Assembly (NCBI GenBank): GCA_965112735.1
Contig: OZ218965.1
Span: 744,001-808,000 of the forward strand
DNA: 64,000 bases
Reading direction: 5' to 3'
DNA from: Phaeosaccion multiseriatum
Taxonomy: Eukaryota; Ochrophyta, other classes
Shown: positions 24,345-34,300 of the stretch, piece after piece
How positions within the stretch are numbered: position 1 is the stretch's first letter
Layout of the letters: the number at the start of each line of letters is the position of its first letter
Notes under the pieces: generated by a model
The model's database searches: none
Told to the model about the DNA's origin: nothing
The model's input: only the letters and a program-made list of their open reading frames with translations
Translations under genes and position numbers: made by a program

Positions 24345-25195
24345 GACACCACACTGGCAGGCTCGGCACGGTGTACACTCTGTGCCTCATGTGCAGCCCG
24401 GGCATGCCCACTTTGGTGCTGCCGTTTGCTGCCATCGCCTTCTTGGATGGAGAAAAAATCGTGTGCCTTCACGTGTACGGCATCCTGCCGCAGTACCCGA
24501 GTGATGTGATCCCGGGCCTGCTCAACAATACGCCCTTGTGCATGTGTGTGCATGTGAGGCTGGGCAATGGACACATTTTCGAAGCTTCTGAGGAGGAGCA
24601 CCCAGGTCAGTCTGAAACACGAACGTCACGTGACGCATACACACACCTTCCTGGTGCTGACCGGTGGGCTACATGCTCTACACGTGTTGTGGACACCCGT
24701 CACCGTTGCCTCTCTCTTCATCTCTGTGTTTCCTATCCCTCTATCAATGTCCTCTTTGTCTCTCTCTGCGCGGCTGTGTTTGTGTATCTCCATCTGCTCC
24801 CCTATCTCTGTCCCCCCCTTCCCGTCCCCTCTCACTTACCCCCTCTCTCCTCTCCTCTCCCCTCCTCCTCCCTCCTCCTCCTGCTGCTGCTGCTGCTGAT
24901 GTTGCGTTCCCTTGGCACTTCCCTCTGGCCTCTTCTCCCCTTCCCCCTCTGCTCGCTACCCTCTCCTCCCTCTCTCTCTTCCGCTCTGTGCGTCTGTCCC
25001 CCTTCTTGCAGGAGGCCGCACGCCATCGAGGCGGTGCTCTTCACTGGGCCGCGGACAGCCACGCCACAATGTCAGCTCCCAAGTAAGTCAGAGAAGGGAG
25101 AGGAAACAGACCTCCTTCCTGTTTTGCTTTTGTTGCAGGAGGGACTCACTGTAGGGCGCAGAGGGTCACACCCCTCCTGTCTGTGCGCGCTTTAC
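24345..25195 (+). mobile_element. Repeat copy A, truncated relative of units B and C
   Basis: This 850-bp segment is highly similar to 29418-30330 (B) and 40816-41730 (C). The shared blocks are the one coding VLPFAAIAFLDGEK and LPQ.PSDVI.GLLN, the pyrimidine-rich stretch, and the CTTGCAG-preceded block at 25014-25085. In that last block one frame reads AIEAVLFTGPRTATPQC, resembling the IEAE(I/V)LTG segment near the end of PIF1/Helitron helicases. Homology stops around 25200, inside the TRRAP-like fragment. There is no intact gene, and the identity of the first block is unknown. Confidence 0.7.
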
Positions 25196-25648
25196 CTGTA
25201 CCCGCCAATTGGCTGCATTTGTTGCGATGGTTGCGGCCGCCGCTGCCGCTGCGAAGGCTGCGTGGGCTGTGTAGTGGGCCGCCTCCGCCGCGTTGGTGGC
25301 GTTGGCGATGCCCTCCTTGCTCAAGATGTCCTGCACAGAGGCGCTGAGGTTGGAGTACACTTGATATACCAACTGGACACGCACAAGGGGGGAGAAGGGG
25401 GACGAAAGGGGGTAGTTGAGGAGAGCGGACGGGCTGCAGGCGGCAAATACGAGACAAGGCAAGATGACAAGACAACAAGACAAAGGATTGTCAAGCTTTG
25501 AGACAGCACCCCCAGAGAGGCTCCGTGTGCTTACTTACGTCCAGAAGAGACTGCACCTCCCCCTCCAGCGAGGGCCTCAAGTTCTTGTGCAGGTCGAAGA
25601 CGGTGCGCAGGCAGGTCAGGGCGTTGTCGTCGTCGTTGCCGTTCGTTG
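25196..25648 (-). pseudogene. Orphan two-exon fragment of a TRRAP/Tra1-like gene
   Basis: Two phase-0 exons, 25539-25648 and 25196-25372, joined by an intron with GTAAGT..CAG borders. They encode NALTCLRTVFDLHKNLRPSL followed by EGEVQSLLDLVYQVYSNL. This matches the conserved N-terminal segment of TRRAP/Tra1 (the very large PIKK-like scaffold of SAGA/NuA4), where NAL.CL.I..ELHK.(F/Y)RP and FLD(F/L)V..(I/V)Y..L are typical. The rest of exon 2 is Ala/Thr-rich low complexity ending at a CAG|GTAAAG donor. The normal gene would be over 10 kb; nothing else of it is present. The 3' side meets repeat copy A and the 5' side an interstitial telomere tract, so this is most simply a transposed fragment. 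Confidence 0.6.
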
Positions 25649-25834
25649 CTGCCCACGGGGGAGGGGCAGGGCGGGAGGGGAACGGAATTACCATTCAGTG
25701 GACATTGCATTGCATATGCATGTATGAAATAACATAATTTGGCGCGCTCTCGCTTCGAGCAAAGGAAGGAGGCGTTGGTTGTTCGTAGAGATCACAGATA
25801 TTTTTTTCTTTTCTTTTTTCCTTCTTTCTATTTC

Positions 25835-25893
25835 TTAGGGTTAGGGTTAGGGTTAGGGTTAGGGTTAGGGTTAGGGTTAGGGTTAGGGTTAGG
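25835..25893 (+). repeat. Interstitial telomeric repeat (TTAGGG)n
   Basis: Nine perfect TTAGGG units plus a partial one, flanked by T/C-rich DNA on the left and by TTTTGCTTTC on the right. Confidence 0.98.
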
Positions 25894-26278
25894 TTTTGCT
25901 TTCTTTCCTTCTTAATCCATTTCCTTCTTGAGTGTGCTCATCAGTGTACGAGTCGTAATGATCAGGGCCCAGTCGGCAGGGATCGACCTCACAGGAAAAT
26001 AGGCAGGGAGGGGAAAGGAAGGAAGGAAGGAAGCACAGCAGATCGACAGTGGCAACTTCGGCCATGTGAGTATTTGTGCCGCGCTGCTCTGCCTCGCTGT
26101 TGTGCCTAGCTGCTGTGCTTCTACCCGTTCTCTGCCTGGTAGGGACCATAGCCTATCGTCCCCGCTCTCCCCTCTGATATCCTTCTTCCCCTTTTCTCTC
26201 CTTTCCCACACATTTTCCTTCCATCTGACGCGCGAGGATCAAGAAGTAAAAAATAGAGAAGAGGAGTGCGAGGACTTC

Positions 26279-27025
26279 ATGTCTACTGCCCAGGTGGTGC
26301 TTGGCGTGGTGGCTATCGTACTGGGCGTATGTTCCTTCGCATACACATTTCACAAGGATGACACTGCTACGCGGCGCGACAAGATGACGGCGTTCAAGGA
26401 GCTGACGAAAGATTATCAGGACGTTCAGACGATGATTACTAAGTTGCATTCGATCAAGGCATCTTTGGAACTTCAATTTACAGGCACCCCGTGGTATATC
26501 CAGGTCTACAGGCTTCAAGAATCAGACGAGGATCGGAAATTCGTCGAGGAGGCACGCCAGAAAATGGCCGCGTTTTGGGACGTGGTATCGACGTTCAGCA
26601 AGCACCAGCTTTACCCTCATGGGCTTGTGTTCCCGCCTTTAGAAGACGAGAGAGGGTGGTTTGCTCGCCAATGCAAAAAGATACGGCAGTTTACATGCCA
26701 ATGGAGGGAGGGGGAGGGAGAGGGGGAAGAAGGGGAAGAACGAGAGGCAACAACTTGGTTGACTAGAGCCAACAGCTACCGCGCACTTGTTGAGCCCTTG
26801 GATTGCGCCAACTATCATAGACTTAATTTCAACAAGGAAGGGGATGAGAAACCACGCCATAAACGCTACGACTACCAGAGTGGAAATGAGTCCCTAGATA
26901 ACCGGCCGTTGCGGTATGCCGACTTTGAACGAAGATGGGTGCTGTGCAAACCAGCGGATGAGGAGAGGGTGGCCAAACAACTCAGCGATGTTGTAGCGGA
27001 GTGCTTGGACGCTCAGGACGGATGA
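26279..27025 (+). CDS. Small N-terminally membrane-anchored protein, unknown function
   Basis: Intact 248-residue frame from Met at 26279 (an in-frame upstream Met at 26066 would add a low-complexity leader and is less likely). Residues about 4-24 (AQVVLGVVAIVLGVCSFAYTF) form a single transmembrane or signal-anchor helix, followed by a charged, probably helical region (KDDTATRRDKMTAFKELTKD). The rest is soluble, with Trp/Tyr-rich segments (TGTPWYIQVYRLQESDED, FWDVVSTFSKHQLYPHGLVF) and an EGEGEEGEE acidic patch. No family is recognised. Its N-terminus recurs as relics at about 30711 and 42110, beside each TIR-ROCO gene, so the two gene types appear linked in this region. Confidence 0.7.
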   Translation: MSTAQVVLGVVAIVLGVCSFAYTFHKDDTATRRDKMTAFKELTKDYQDVQTMITKLHSIKASLELQFTGTPWYIQVYRLQESDEDRKFVEEARQKMAAFWDVVSTFSKHQLYPHGLVFPPLEDERGWFARQCKKIRQFTCQWREGEGEGEEGEEREATTWLTRANSYRALVEPLDCANYHRLNFNKEGDEKPRHKRYDYQSGNESLDNRPLRYADFERRWVLCKPADEERVAKQLSDVVAECLDAQDG

Positions 27026-28245
27026 GATGATTGAAAGGTGCTGATCTTGTTGGTGCTGCTCACCACGATGAGCTCGGAGCTCGGAGATGACGATGGAGCT
27101 CAAAGAGAGGGGGAGAGCGGCAAAGGCCGGCACAGGGGGAGAATGGTTAGGAGCGAAAGGGAGAGGAAGAGAGAGAGAGACTGATGGAGAGAGGCGAGAC
27201 CCGTCTACAGACTGGTGGAGAGAGGCGAGACGGCGCCGGTCTAGAGAGGCCCTGGGGGCTTGAGGACCGGCGTTGGCGTTAGCGTTAGCGTCAGCGCGTA
27301 CCTGGGGCTGAGAGAGTTGGAGTGCGTCGGGCTGGGGGGATCTATGGATATTGAGGGCGAGGCTGGGGCGGAGGAGAGACTGGCATATACATACATATCT
27401 ATATATATATATATATGAGCAGCTGGAGGCATATGGTGGTTGTGCTCATATGGTACTGCGGCGATACCCCTGATCTGCTGAGGGACTTTAGCAACGAGAT
27501 TGGCGTCTGCTGGCTGGGTATGTGGGGACGCTTGGCACGGTTGCACCTATCAGCGAGAGGCCGGCAGATGGCGACTGGGATGGAAGCGCTCCGGTGGTCC
27601 AAGGACGGAGCTGGAGCTGGGCCCGCGTGCGACAGCTGGTGCTACGCGAAGGTTGGTATGGCGACGCGTATCTGATGGGGTGGGTGTTGGTGATTAGTAG
27701 AGGCGTTCTGTTGGGTTGGTCTCTGTGCTACGTAGCTACCAGCGCCATGCTTATGGGGTAGTAGTTAGCGATGGGTGAGGCTGAGTGGTAGCTAAGGGGG
27801 CCTGTGGATGGGTGTAGCTCCCGTGACTAGGGTGACCTCACCTTGGGGGAAGGGCTGTGTATTTTCCTTTGTTGTGTTGTTTGTTCGGGTTGGATGCGTT
27901 TTTTTTTCGTGTCCAAGGCAGAGAGAGGCAGGTCTACCACAGTGGTGTTTGTCAGTGTGTGCTTCTGCAAGCTGCTGTGCGTCACCGCCCCCCTTTGGTG
28001 CGTTATCACACAGACGTCCTTACGCTTACGCTGCGTTGAAAGGAAAGATAGACTTGCCTTTGTCTGCGTCTCCGCTCCTCTCCTCTGTCCTAGCTGCTCC
28101 ATTTCCCCTACCTATCCTCCACCAACTTCTGTGAACGAATCAGCGACTCTGTGACACTCCTCCGTAAAGCTGCCTGTTTTTCTGATGCCCTCCCTCCCTC
28201 CCTCCCCTTCCCCCCCATTCTAGAGAAACACACGCTCTCTGGTAC
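27026..28245. other. Unresolved spacer before unit B
   Basis: Holds a short (TA)n run near 27399-27416 and open but unrecognised frames, for example 27415-27675 (+), rich in Trp and Gly. I cannot support a gene here. Unit B begins near 28246. Confidence 0.4.
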
Positions 28246-31200
28246 GAAGCTTATCAACACGGCCGTGAGCAGCCTTCATGGCAGTCATCTTCGGAGTCAA
28301 GCTCGCCTACGATGGCGTGGTGAGTGGGGGAGGGAACGATGGAGGGCGGGCGGGCGGGAGGGAGGGGAGGGAGGGAGGGAGGGAGGGAGGGAGGGAGAAA
28401 GAGAGCGCGTCCGTGAGTGAGTGAGTAAGCCAAACTGTACTGTAGGCCGAACTGTCATACAACACCGAAGGGGCATCAACAGAGGCCAAAACCCTTCCGT
28501 CTTGTCCGTGCCATTCAGTCCGGTCGTCCGAGCGCTCTCTCTAGACTGTCGCACACCCGATGTCATGTTTTGACTCCCATCCTCCCTCCCCTTGCGCCTC
28601 CAACTTGCTCCACTTCGAATCCGCTCAGCGTAAAGCGGTACCGCGACTCGGGGGCGGCTCTCATGCTGACTATGGCAATGAACGCCTTTATCCCTCACGC
28701 TGCCGTCAGCTTTAAGGCTACTCAGACTTAGAGGGTGAGTCGAGGAGGGAGGGGGGGAGGGAGGGTGTGGGCGGGTGCGTGGGTGCGTGCGTGCGTGCGT
28801 GCGTGAGTGCCCCGCTCCACGCAGACCTGAGTGCAGAGGGAAAAGAACACGCCGGTTTCACTAAGAAGCAGCGGCAGTAGGGCGGAGGGGGAGGGGGGGG
28901 CTTTCGTCGGCAAACCGAAGGGTGCAGAGAAGAGACCTTCCGCCCTGCTGCCTCCCGTCCCACCGAGAGGCTGTGACGATCTCCCTCTGCACCTGCCCGG
29001 CTCCCCCCTCGTCGGGCCCTGAGTTGTGTCCCCCGTCGGCAGCGGTCAGAAGGATGAGAGGTCGGGCCCGAATCATATCATGGATGACGACGACGTAGCA
29101 TGATTTCCGACGTGAAACCTAGACACTGACGGGCCTCTCTCTGCCCTCCTTTGTTTGGAGGTGCACTGCGTACTTTGTCGATTGTCTCGCAGAGAATGGT
29201 TCGTTCTACGTAACGGCATGTCGACCCACCTCTTCCCCCACCCCCACCCCTCTCCACCCTCCACCTCCCCCGCCCCCCACATACCCTTTTCTACTGACCT
29301 GACCCAATCCTGACCTGGCCTGCACTGGACTGGCCCGTCCCTCCCCTCGCCTCCGCATCTCACCCCTCTTGTCGCTCACTGCCACCGCCACTGCCACCGC
29401 CACTGCCACCTCCCCCGACACCACACTGGCAGGCTTGGCACGGTGTTCACTGTGTGCCTCATGGACAGCCCGGGCGGGCATGGCCATGTTGGTGCTGTCG
29501 TTTGCTGCCATCGCCTTGTTGGATGGAGAGAAGTTCATGTGCTTTCACATGTACCGCATCCTGCCGCAGTGCCCGAGTGATGTGATCCTGGGCCTGCTCA
29601 ACAGCACGCCCTTGTGCACATTTTTGAAGCTTCTGAAGAGGAGCACCCAGGTCAGTCTGAAACACGAACGTCACGTGACGCATACACACACCTTCCTGGT
29701 GCTGACCGGTGGGCTACATGCTCTACCCGTGTTGTGGACACCCGTCACCGCGGTGCATGATGGCTGCTCTTTTGCTTCTTCATCTCTTCATCTCTGTGTT
29801 TCCTGCATCCCTCTATCAATAGTTCTCTTTTCTCTCTCTCTCTCTTCGTGGCTGTGTTCGTGTATCTCCATCTGTTCCCCTCTCTCTGTCCCCCGCCCTT
29901 CCCGTCTCCTCTCACTTACCCCCTCTCTTCCCCCTCCTCCCTCCTCCTCCCTCCTCCTCCTCCTGCTGCTGCTGATGTTGCGTTCCCTTGGCGGGCACTT
30001 CTCTCTGGCCTCTTCCCCCCTCCCCCTCTGCTCGCTGCCCTCTCCTCCCTCTCTCTCTTTGACTCTGTGCTCGTGCGCTCTCTCTCTCTCCCTCTCTGTC
30101 CCGCTTCTTGCAGGAGGCCGCAAGCCTTCGAGGCGGCGCTCTTCACTGGGCCGCGGACAGCCACGCCACAATGTCAGCTCACAAGTACTGCCAAGTAAGT
30201 CAGAGAAGGAAGAGGAAACAGACCTCCTTCCTGTTTTGCTTTCGCTGCAGGAGGGACTCACTCACTCACTGGCTGTGGGGCGGAGAGGGTCACACACCTC
30301 CTGTCCGTGCGCTCTTGCCTTACCCTGTGCCCGCTAGTCGCGAATCAATGTGTGACGTTCTTTGTGGATCGATGACCTCACCTCCCCGCTGTGCCTACCC
30401 GACACCAGGCAAGCCCCCCAGCAGCACCGAGGGGGAAGGTGGTACGTGCACGAGCGAGATCATCCCGAGCTTGGCCGGCAGTGCAGATGCCCATACACTT
30501 CTCCCCAAAGAGAGCGCTGGGCTGGCTGGGCGGAGTGAGGGTGAGTCAGGGTGGTACTGCGAGGATGCGGCGCTTTACTCCTTTTGAAAGAGGGCTATAA
30601 TACTCTCTCCTCGTCCTGGTGCTGCTCGTGTCCTTGTGGACCATGTATGCTCCGTTGTTCGAAGCCCCCGCCCATGAGCACAGAATCAGGCTGTAAGTAG
30701 AAAGCAGAGGATGATGAGGCGAAGCATGGCTGCTGTAGAGTTGGCGTTGGGCGTGGCGGGGGCCGTGTTGGGCGGATCTTCTCTCGTGCGCACTATCGTC
30801 AAGGAAAGATCAAAGACAAGATGGGTGGAGCTCGAGGAGAACACTTTGAATTTGATTTATTTTTATTTGCCCGACCTATGTAACAAAACAATTGTTTGAG
30901 TTGCTTTTTTTGCTCCCCAAAGGGGCAAAATCCTGCTCGCTCAGCGCTCTAATCATATGCTTCGATGTACACGGCTACAGACCGATTTTTCCTCGGACCA
31001 ACTGCACCTCTACTGCCCACATGACCACAAGTCAGTCTCAAGGTACAACTGAAGCAGAGCAGCAGCAGCCCTCACCACTAGAGTAGGGCCCAAGGACAGA
31101 CGTCTCCCGCATTGGTATTGACCTACGAGGCGATGTCTTCTCCCACGGACAGCTCTACGTCGCCCTCTCCCGAGCCAAAGGCCACGACCGCTTCGTCGTC

Positions 31201-31290
31201 CATGTCCAGCTCTCGCGACTCTTGGACGGCGTCGCCCACACTGCCAATATTACATACCCTGCCTTTATTAACGCTGCTTTATCCCTATAG
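28246..31290 (+). mobile_element. Unit B, transposon-derived half with PIF1/Helitron helicase relics
   Basis: Collinear with 39677-42790 (unit C). Recognisable pieces are a block at 30112-30190 with AFEAALFTGPRTATPQC; the end of a helicase at about 31000-31290 with CTSTAHMTTSQSQG; and, after a frame change, RIGIDLRGDVFSHGQLYVAL followed by SRAKG. This is the motif V/VI region of PIF1-type helicases carried by Helitrons (F.MTINKSQGQTL..VGIDLR..VFSHGQLYVALSR). One base is missing relative to unit C within GGACAGACG(C)TCTCC, and a stop lies at 31288. Other conserved blocks (28246-28320 and 28620-28735) have splice-like borders but no recognised product. Confidence 0.6.
30711..30899 (+). pseudogene. 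Relic of the small membrane-anchored protein (unit B)
   Basis: A 62-codon frame begins MMRRSMAAVELALGVAGAVL and continues GGSSLVRTIVKERSKTRW before running into unrelated sequence and a stop. It aligns with the N-terminal anchor of the intact gene at 26279 (pattern LGV..xVLG..S...T..K). It is truncated, and I treat it as a relic or a very short paralogue. Confidence 0.5.
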
Positions 31291-31371
31291 AACTCTCCCT
31301 GTCTCGTCTGCCCCTCCTCCTTCATCCCCTCCACATCCTGCACTCGCCATTTGTGACTCCCTCCTAATTTG

Positions 31372-34300
31372 CTAATTTGCTTCTCCTTCCTCGCCTGCCC
31401 CGTTCACCTTTTTCTCCTCCACTCCATCTTCTTCTGCCAGTTCTTGCGAAGCCAACCCCTCTTCCCTCCTCCTCTTCCTTCCCCCTGCCGAGGGCGCAGC
31501 CCGAAGACCCGTCTTGTTCATCCTAATGATACCGTCAATGCGCTCCCTTACCTTCTCAACGTAATCAGCCTCATACTGCTGTTCCTCATACTCTTGGCCG
31601 GTTACGCTCGAAAGCTCACGCAGAAGCTCCTCCCAGGTCTTCGGCCAGTCTTTCTCCGGTTCATCTTCCTTTCTCCACGCGTCCCACTGCTCGCCGATCT
31701 CGGGATGAGCCTCGAGCAGCCGCTCCGTTCCGTTGTAGCAGTCCCCCGGGGTGAGTTTGTAGAAGAGGGGCACCACCAGGAAGTCCTCTTCATTCTTGAG
31801 CCTCTCCATGAAAATCTCTGTCTCCTTGAGGCACCACTCGCGGCAGAGGAACTGTGGGCTCAGCACCACCAATCCGATCTTGGCCTTCTTCGCCGCATTG
31901 ACCATGTAGTTGGGAGCTTGACCACCCAGTTGAAGATCCTCCCTATCCAGAAAGGCCGTTACACCGCTGTCCCACAGCGCCGCCCACAGGTTGTAGACAA
32001 GCCCCCACTTGTCCGGCCCGGCGTGGCTCAAAAAGACATCGAACTGCGCCGCGTCGTGCTGGGCATACTCGTTGCCGAGCAGCCCCAGCTCGGCCGCCAG
32101 GGGGTGCCGTCTACTTGCAATCGACTCCATGGATTCTTCAGGGGAAATGAAGGCTAAGCCCTTGAATCTCTCGTCCAGCATAGCTCCGATCCAATTGTGA
32201 ACCATCCCCCCAACCTCCCAACAGTTACTCTGGACGTCGCTCTTCACGAACAGCAGAAGATCTGCCCCTTCTACCATGACGAGAACGTCCACTTGGTTCA
32301 CCCGAAGCGCAGCGGCGTACTTGGCGCACCCGCGGATCTGGACGACCTTCTTGTGTGGCTCTTCGCTTCGCTTTCCCAGAAACCAGGCAAGCAAAAAGGG
32401 TAGCGTCCCAGACGGGAAATGAGCATTGCGCGCCTCGAAATGGCCTCGAGTACACTCCTCCGATTTCGCCTTGAGGAAAGTCATTAAGACCTCCCGCACC
32501 TCAGCATTGCCATCCCCCCCCAATCGGAGCCTCGTTGGGGCCACGTACACGTCCTTACGGCCCTCCTCGTCTTTGAGTCCGGTCACGGGCAGGATCACAC
32601 CGTGCTGAGCCAGTGTCTCCAGCATACCTTTGAAGAACCCCTTTTCCTCTTGGAGCCGCTGAAACGCCTTCTTCACTGGCTCACCTTCTTCGCAGGACGC
32701 AGCACCGACTTCGTGTCCCACGGACACCCAGAGCTGCCACAGGCAATATATGTACTCGGAAGAAGTCGTTGCTTTGGTCAGGAAGTTGCTCTCCTGCACG
32801 TGAAGAGCACGGAACGATGGAAGCTGTTCGTTGGTCCCAGTGTTGCTATACGCCATATCCTCAAGCATGTCGGCCCACAGTGTGTGTTTCACCGTGGCTT
32901 CCGTGAGTTTGTGGGAAGCAAGTGGCTTGACCAATGCCATCAGCCAAAGTGGGTTGACGTGCACATACCCCTCCAGCCACAGCACCGCTCCCACCGCCTC
33001 TTGCAATTTCAAGGCCAAGTCAAAAGTCTTCTTGGGGTCCTCTATGTCGAGTTCCTGAGCTCCCTCGGACTCCCTCCACTTGGCCTGCAGCTGCTTATCA
33101 CCAATGCACAGCTCGTCTTTGCACGCTTCTAGCGTGAGGCGTACAGTCACCCACGGAAGGGGTACCACCTTTCCCACATCCGGGAACAGCGTGCTGGGTG
33201 TGTCCTCTGTGCAGCCCTCCAACGCGAGCCTCTCAATGTACTCGCGAACATCCTGCACATCTTTGTCGGCTGTGAGATCCACAGCCAAGTAGTCCCCTTG
33301 CACCTTTAAAGGCTCTATGGTTCCAGCGCGTTTCTTGTGTGTCTTCAGAACTCTGTCCACTAGTTTCTGGACGTCACCCACTACTTTGTCAACGTCGCCC
33401 CCCTCCTGCTCCACGATATCAGCGTGAGATCCCAAAACAACCACAACACTGCCAGGCGCGTATACTTGCAGAGCATCGAGCCACTCAACGACCAAATCGC
33501 GTTCCGCTGTCTGCGATCCCCCGCTGAAGGCCTCGAGGTTAATGGTGAGTACGTACAAAGCCCCCTCAGTCAGACAGAGCTGGTGGTAGGCGTAGTAGTC
33601 TCGCTGACCCGCAAAGTCCCAAATCACCAATTTTAAAGGCCTACTCTCGTCCTTGCCCAGCGTTACTGCGTGCGTCTCGACGCCAATCGTCGACTCATCC
33701 TGTCCATCACGAAGATCCCTCTGTCCCCCCGTTAGCGATAGCGCCAAGGTCGTCTTCCCTGCCTTGTGCCGCCCCACCAGCACGACCTTCAGTTTCCACG
33801 ACCGCTCCTTGCCTTGACTCAGGTCGATCCAATACCGCTTCACTGCCTCAAGGCCGCGAGCCACCACATCGGTGCTGGGCGCTGTCCATGGATTGCCATG
33901 GAGGTATAGTGATTTTGAGAGCTTCTCCAGGCCTCTTGCTGCGTCAAGCGATATCTCTGAAAACGGGCAAGCAAGAAGGGAGACGATTTTCACTCTTGTC
34001 AGTATTTCAAGTCAAAGGGGCGAGGAAATTTCTTTAGTCACGCTGAGCTCCAGGCCAAAGGATGTGAACGGGGCTCGAGTACCACTCACCAGTGAGTTTA
34101 TTGTTGTTGAGGTCCAGTTCCTCAAGGTTCTGAAGACCTCCAAGCTCGGGTGGAATGCCCCCTGCGGATGGGAGGAGAGTTCTGTTGGTCACACTCATAT
34201 CAAGTGAAAGGGACGCGAACGGGTACGCGTACCACTTACCAGTGAGCTCGTTGCTTTGGAGGCGCAGATAAGTGAGCAGACCGAGACGTCCAAGCTCGGG

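Noticed and set aside
26066-26278. Longer N-terminus for the membrane-anchored protein
   Set aside because: The extra 71 residues are low-complexity Ser/Leu/Pro, and the relics in units B and C begin at the position equivalent to Met 26279.
27415-27761. Trp/Gly-rich open frames as a gene
   Set aside because: No motif, no splice partner, and several overlapping frames of equal length. Left as unresolved.
29369-30337. Long plus-strand frame in unit B as one protein
   Set aside because: It contains Ser/Leu-rich microsatellite stretches and splice-like borders, and the related frames in A and C differ in extent. Treated as transposon relic with unknown blocks.
33957-33993. Met at 33993 as the start of ROCO copy B
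   Set aside because: The sequence MKIVSLLACPF lies upstream of a clear TTTTCAG acceptor and is intronic. The same sequence recurs in the intron of copy C and in the scar at 36400.
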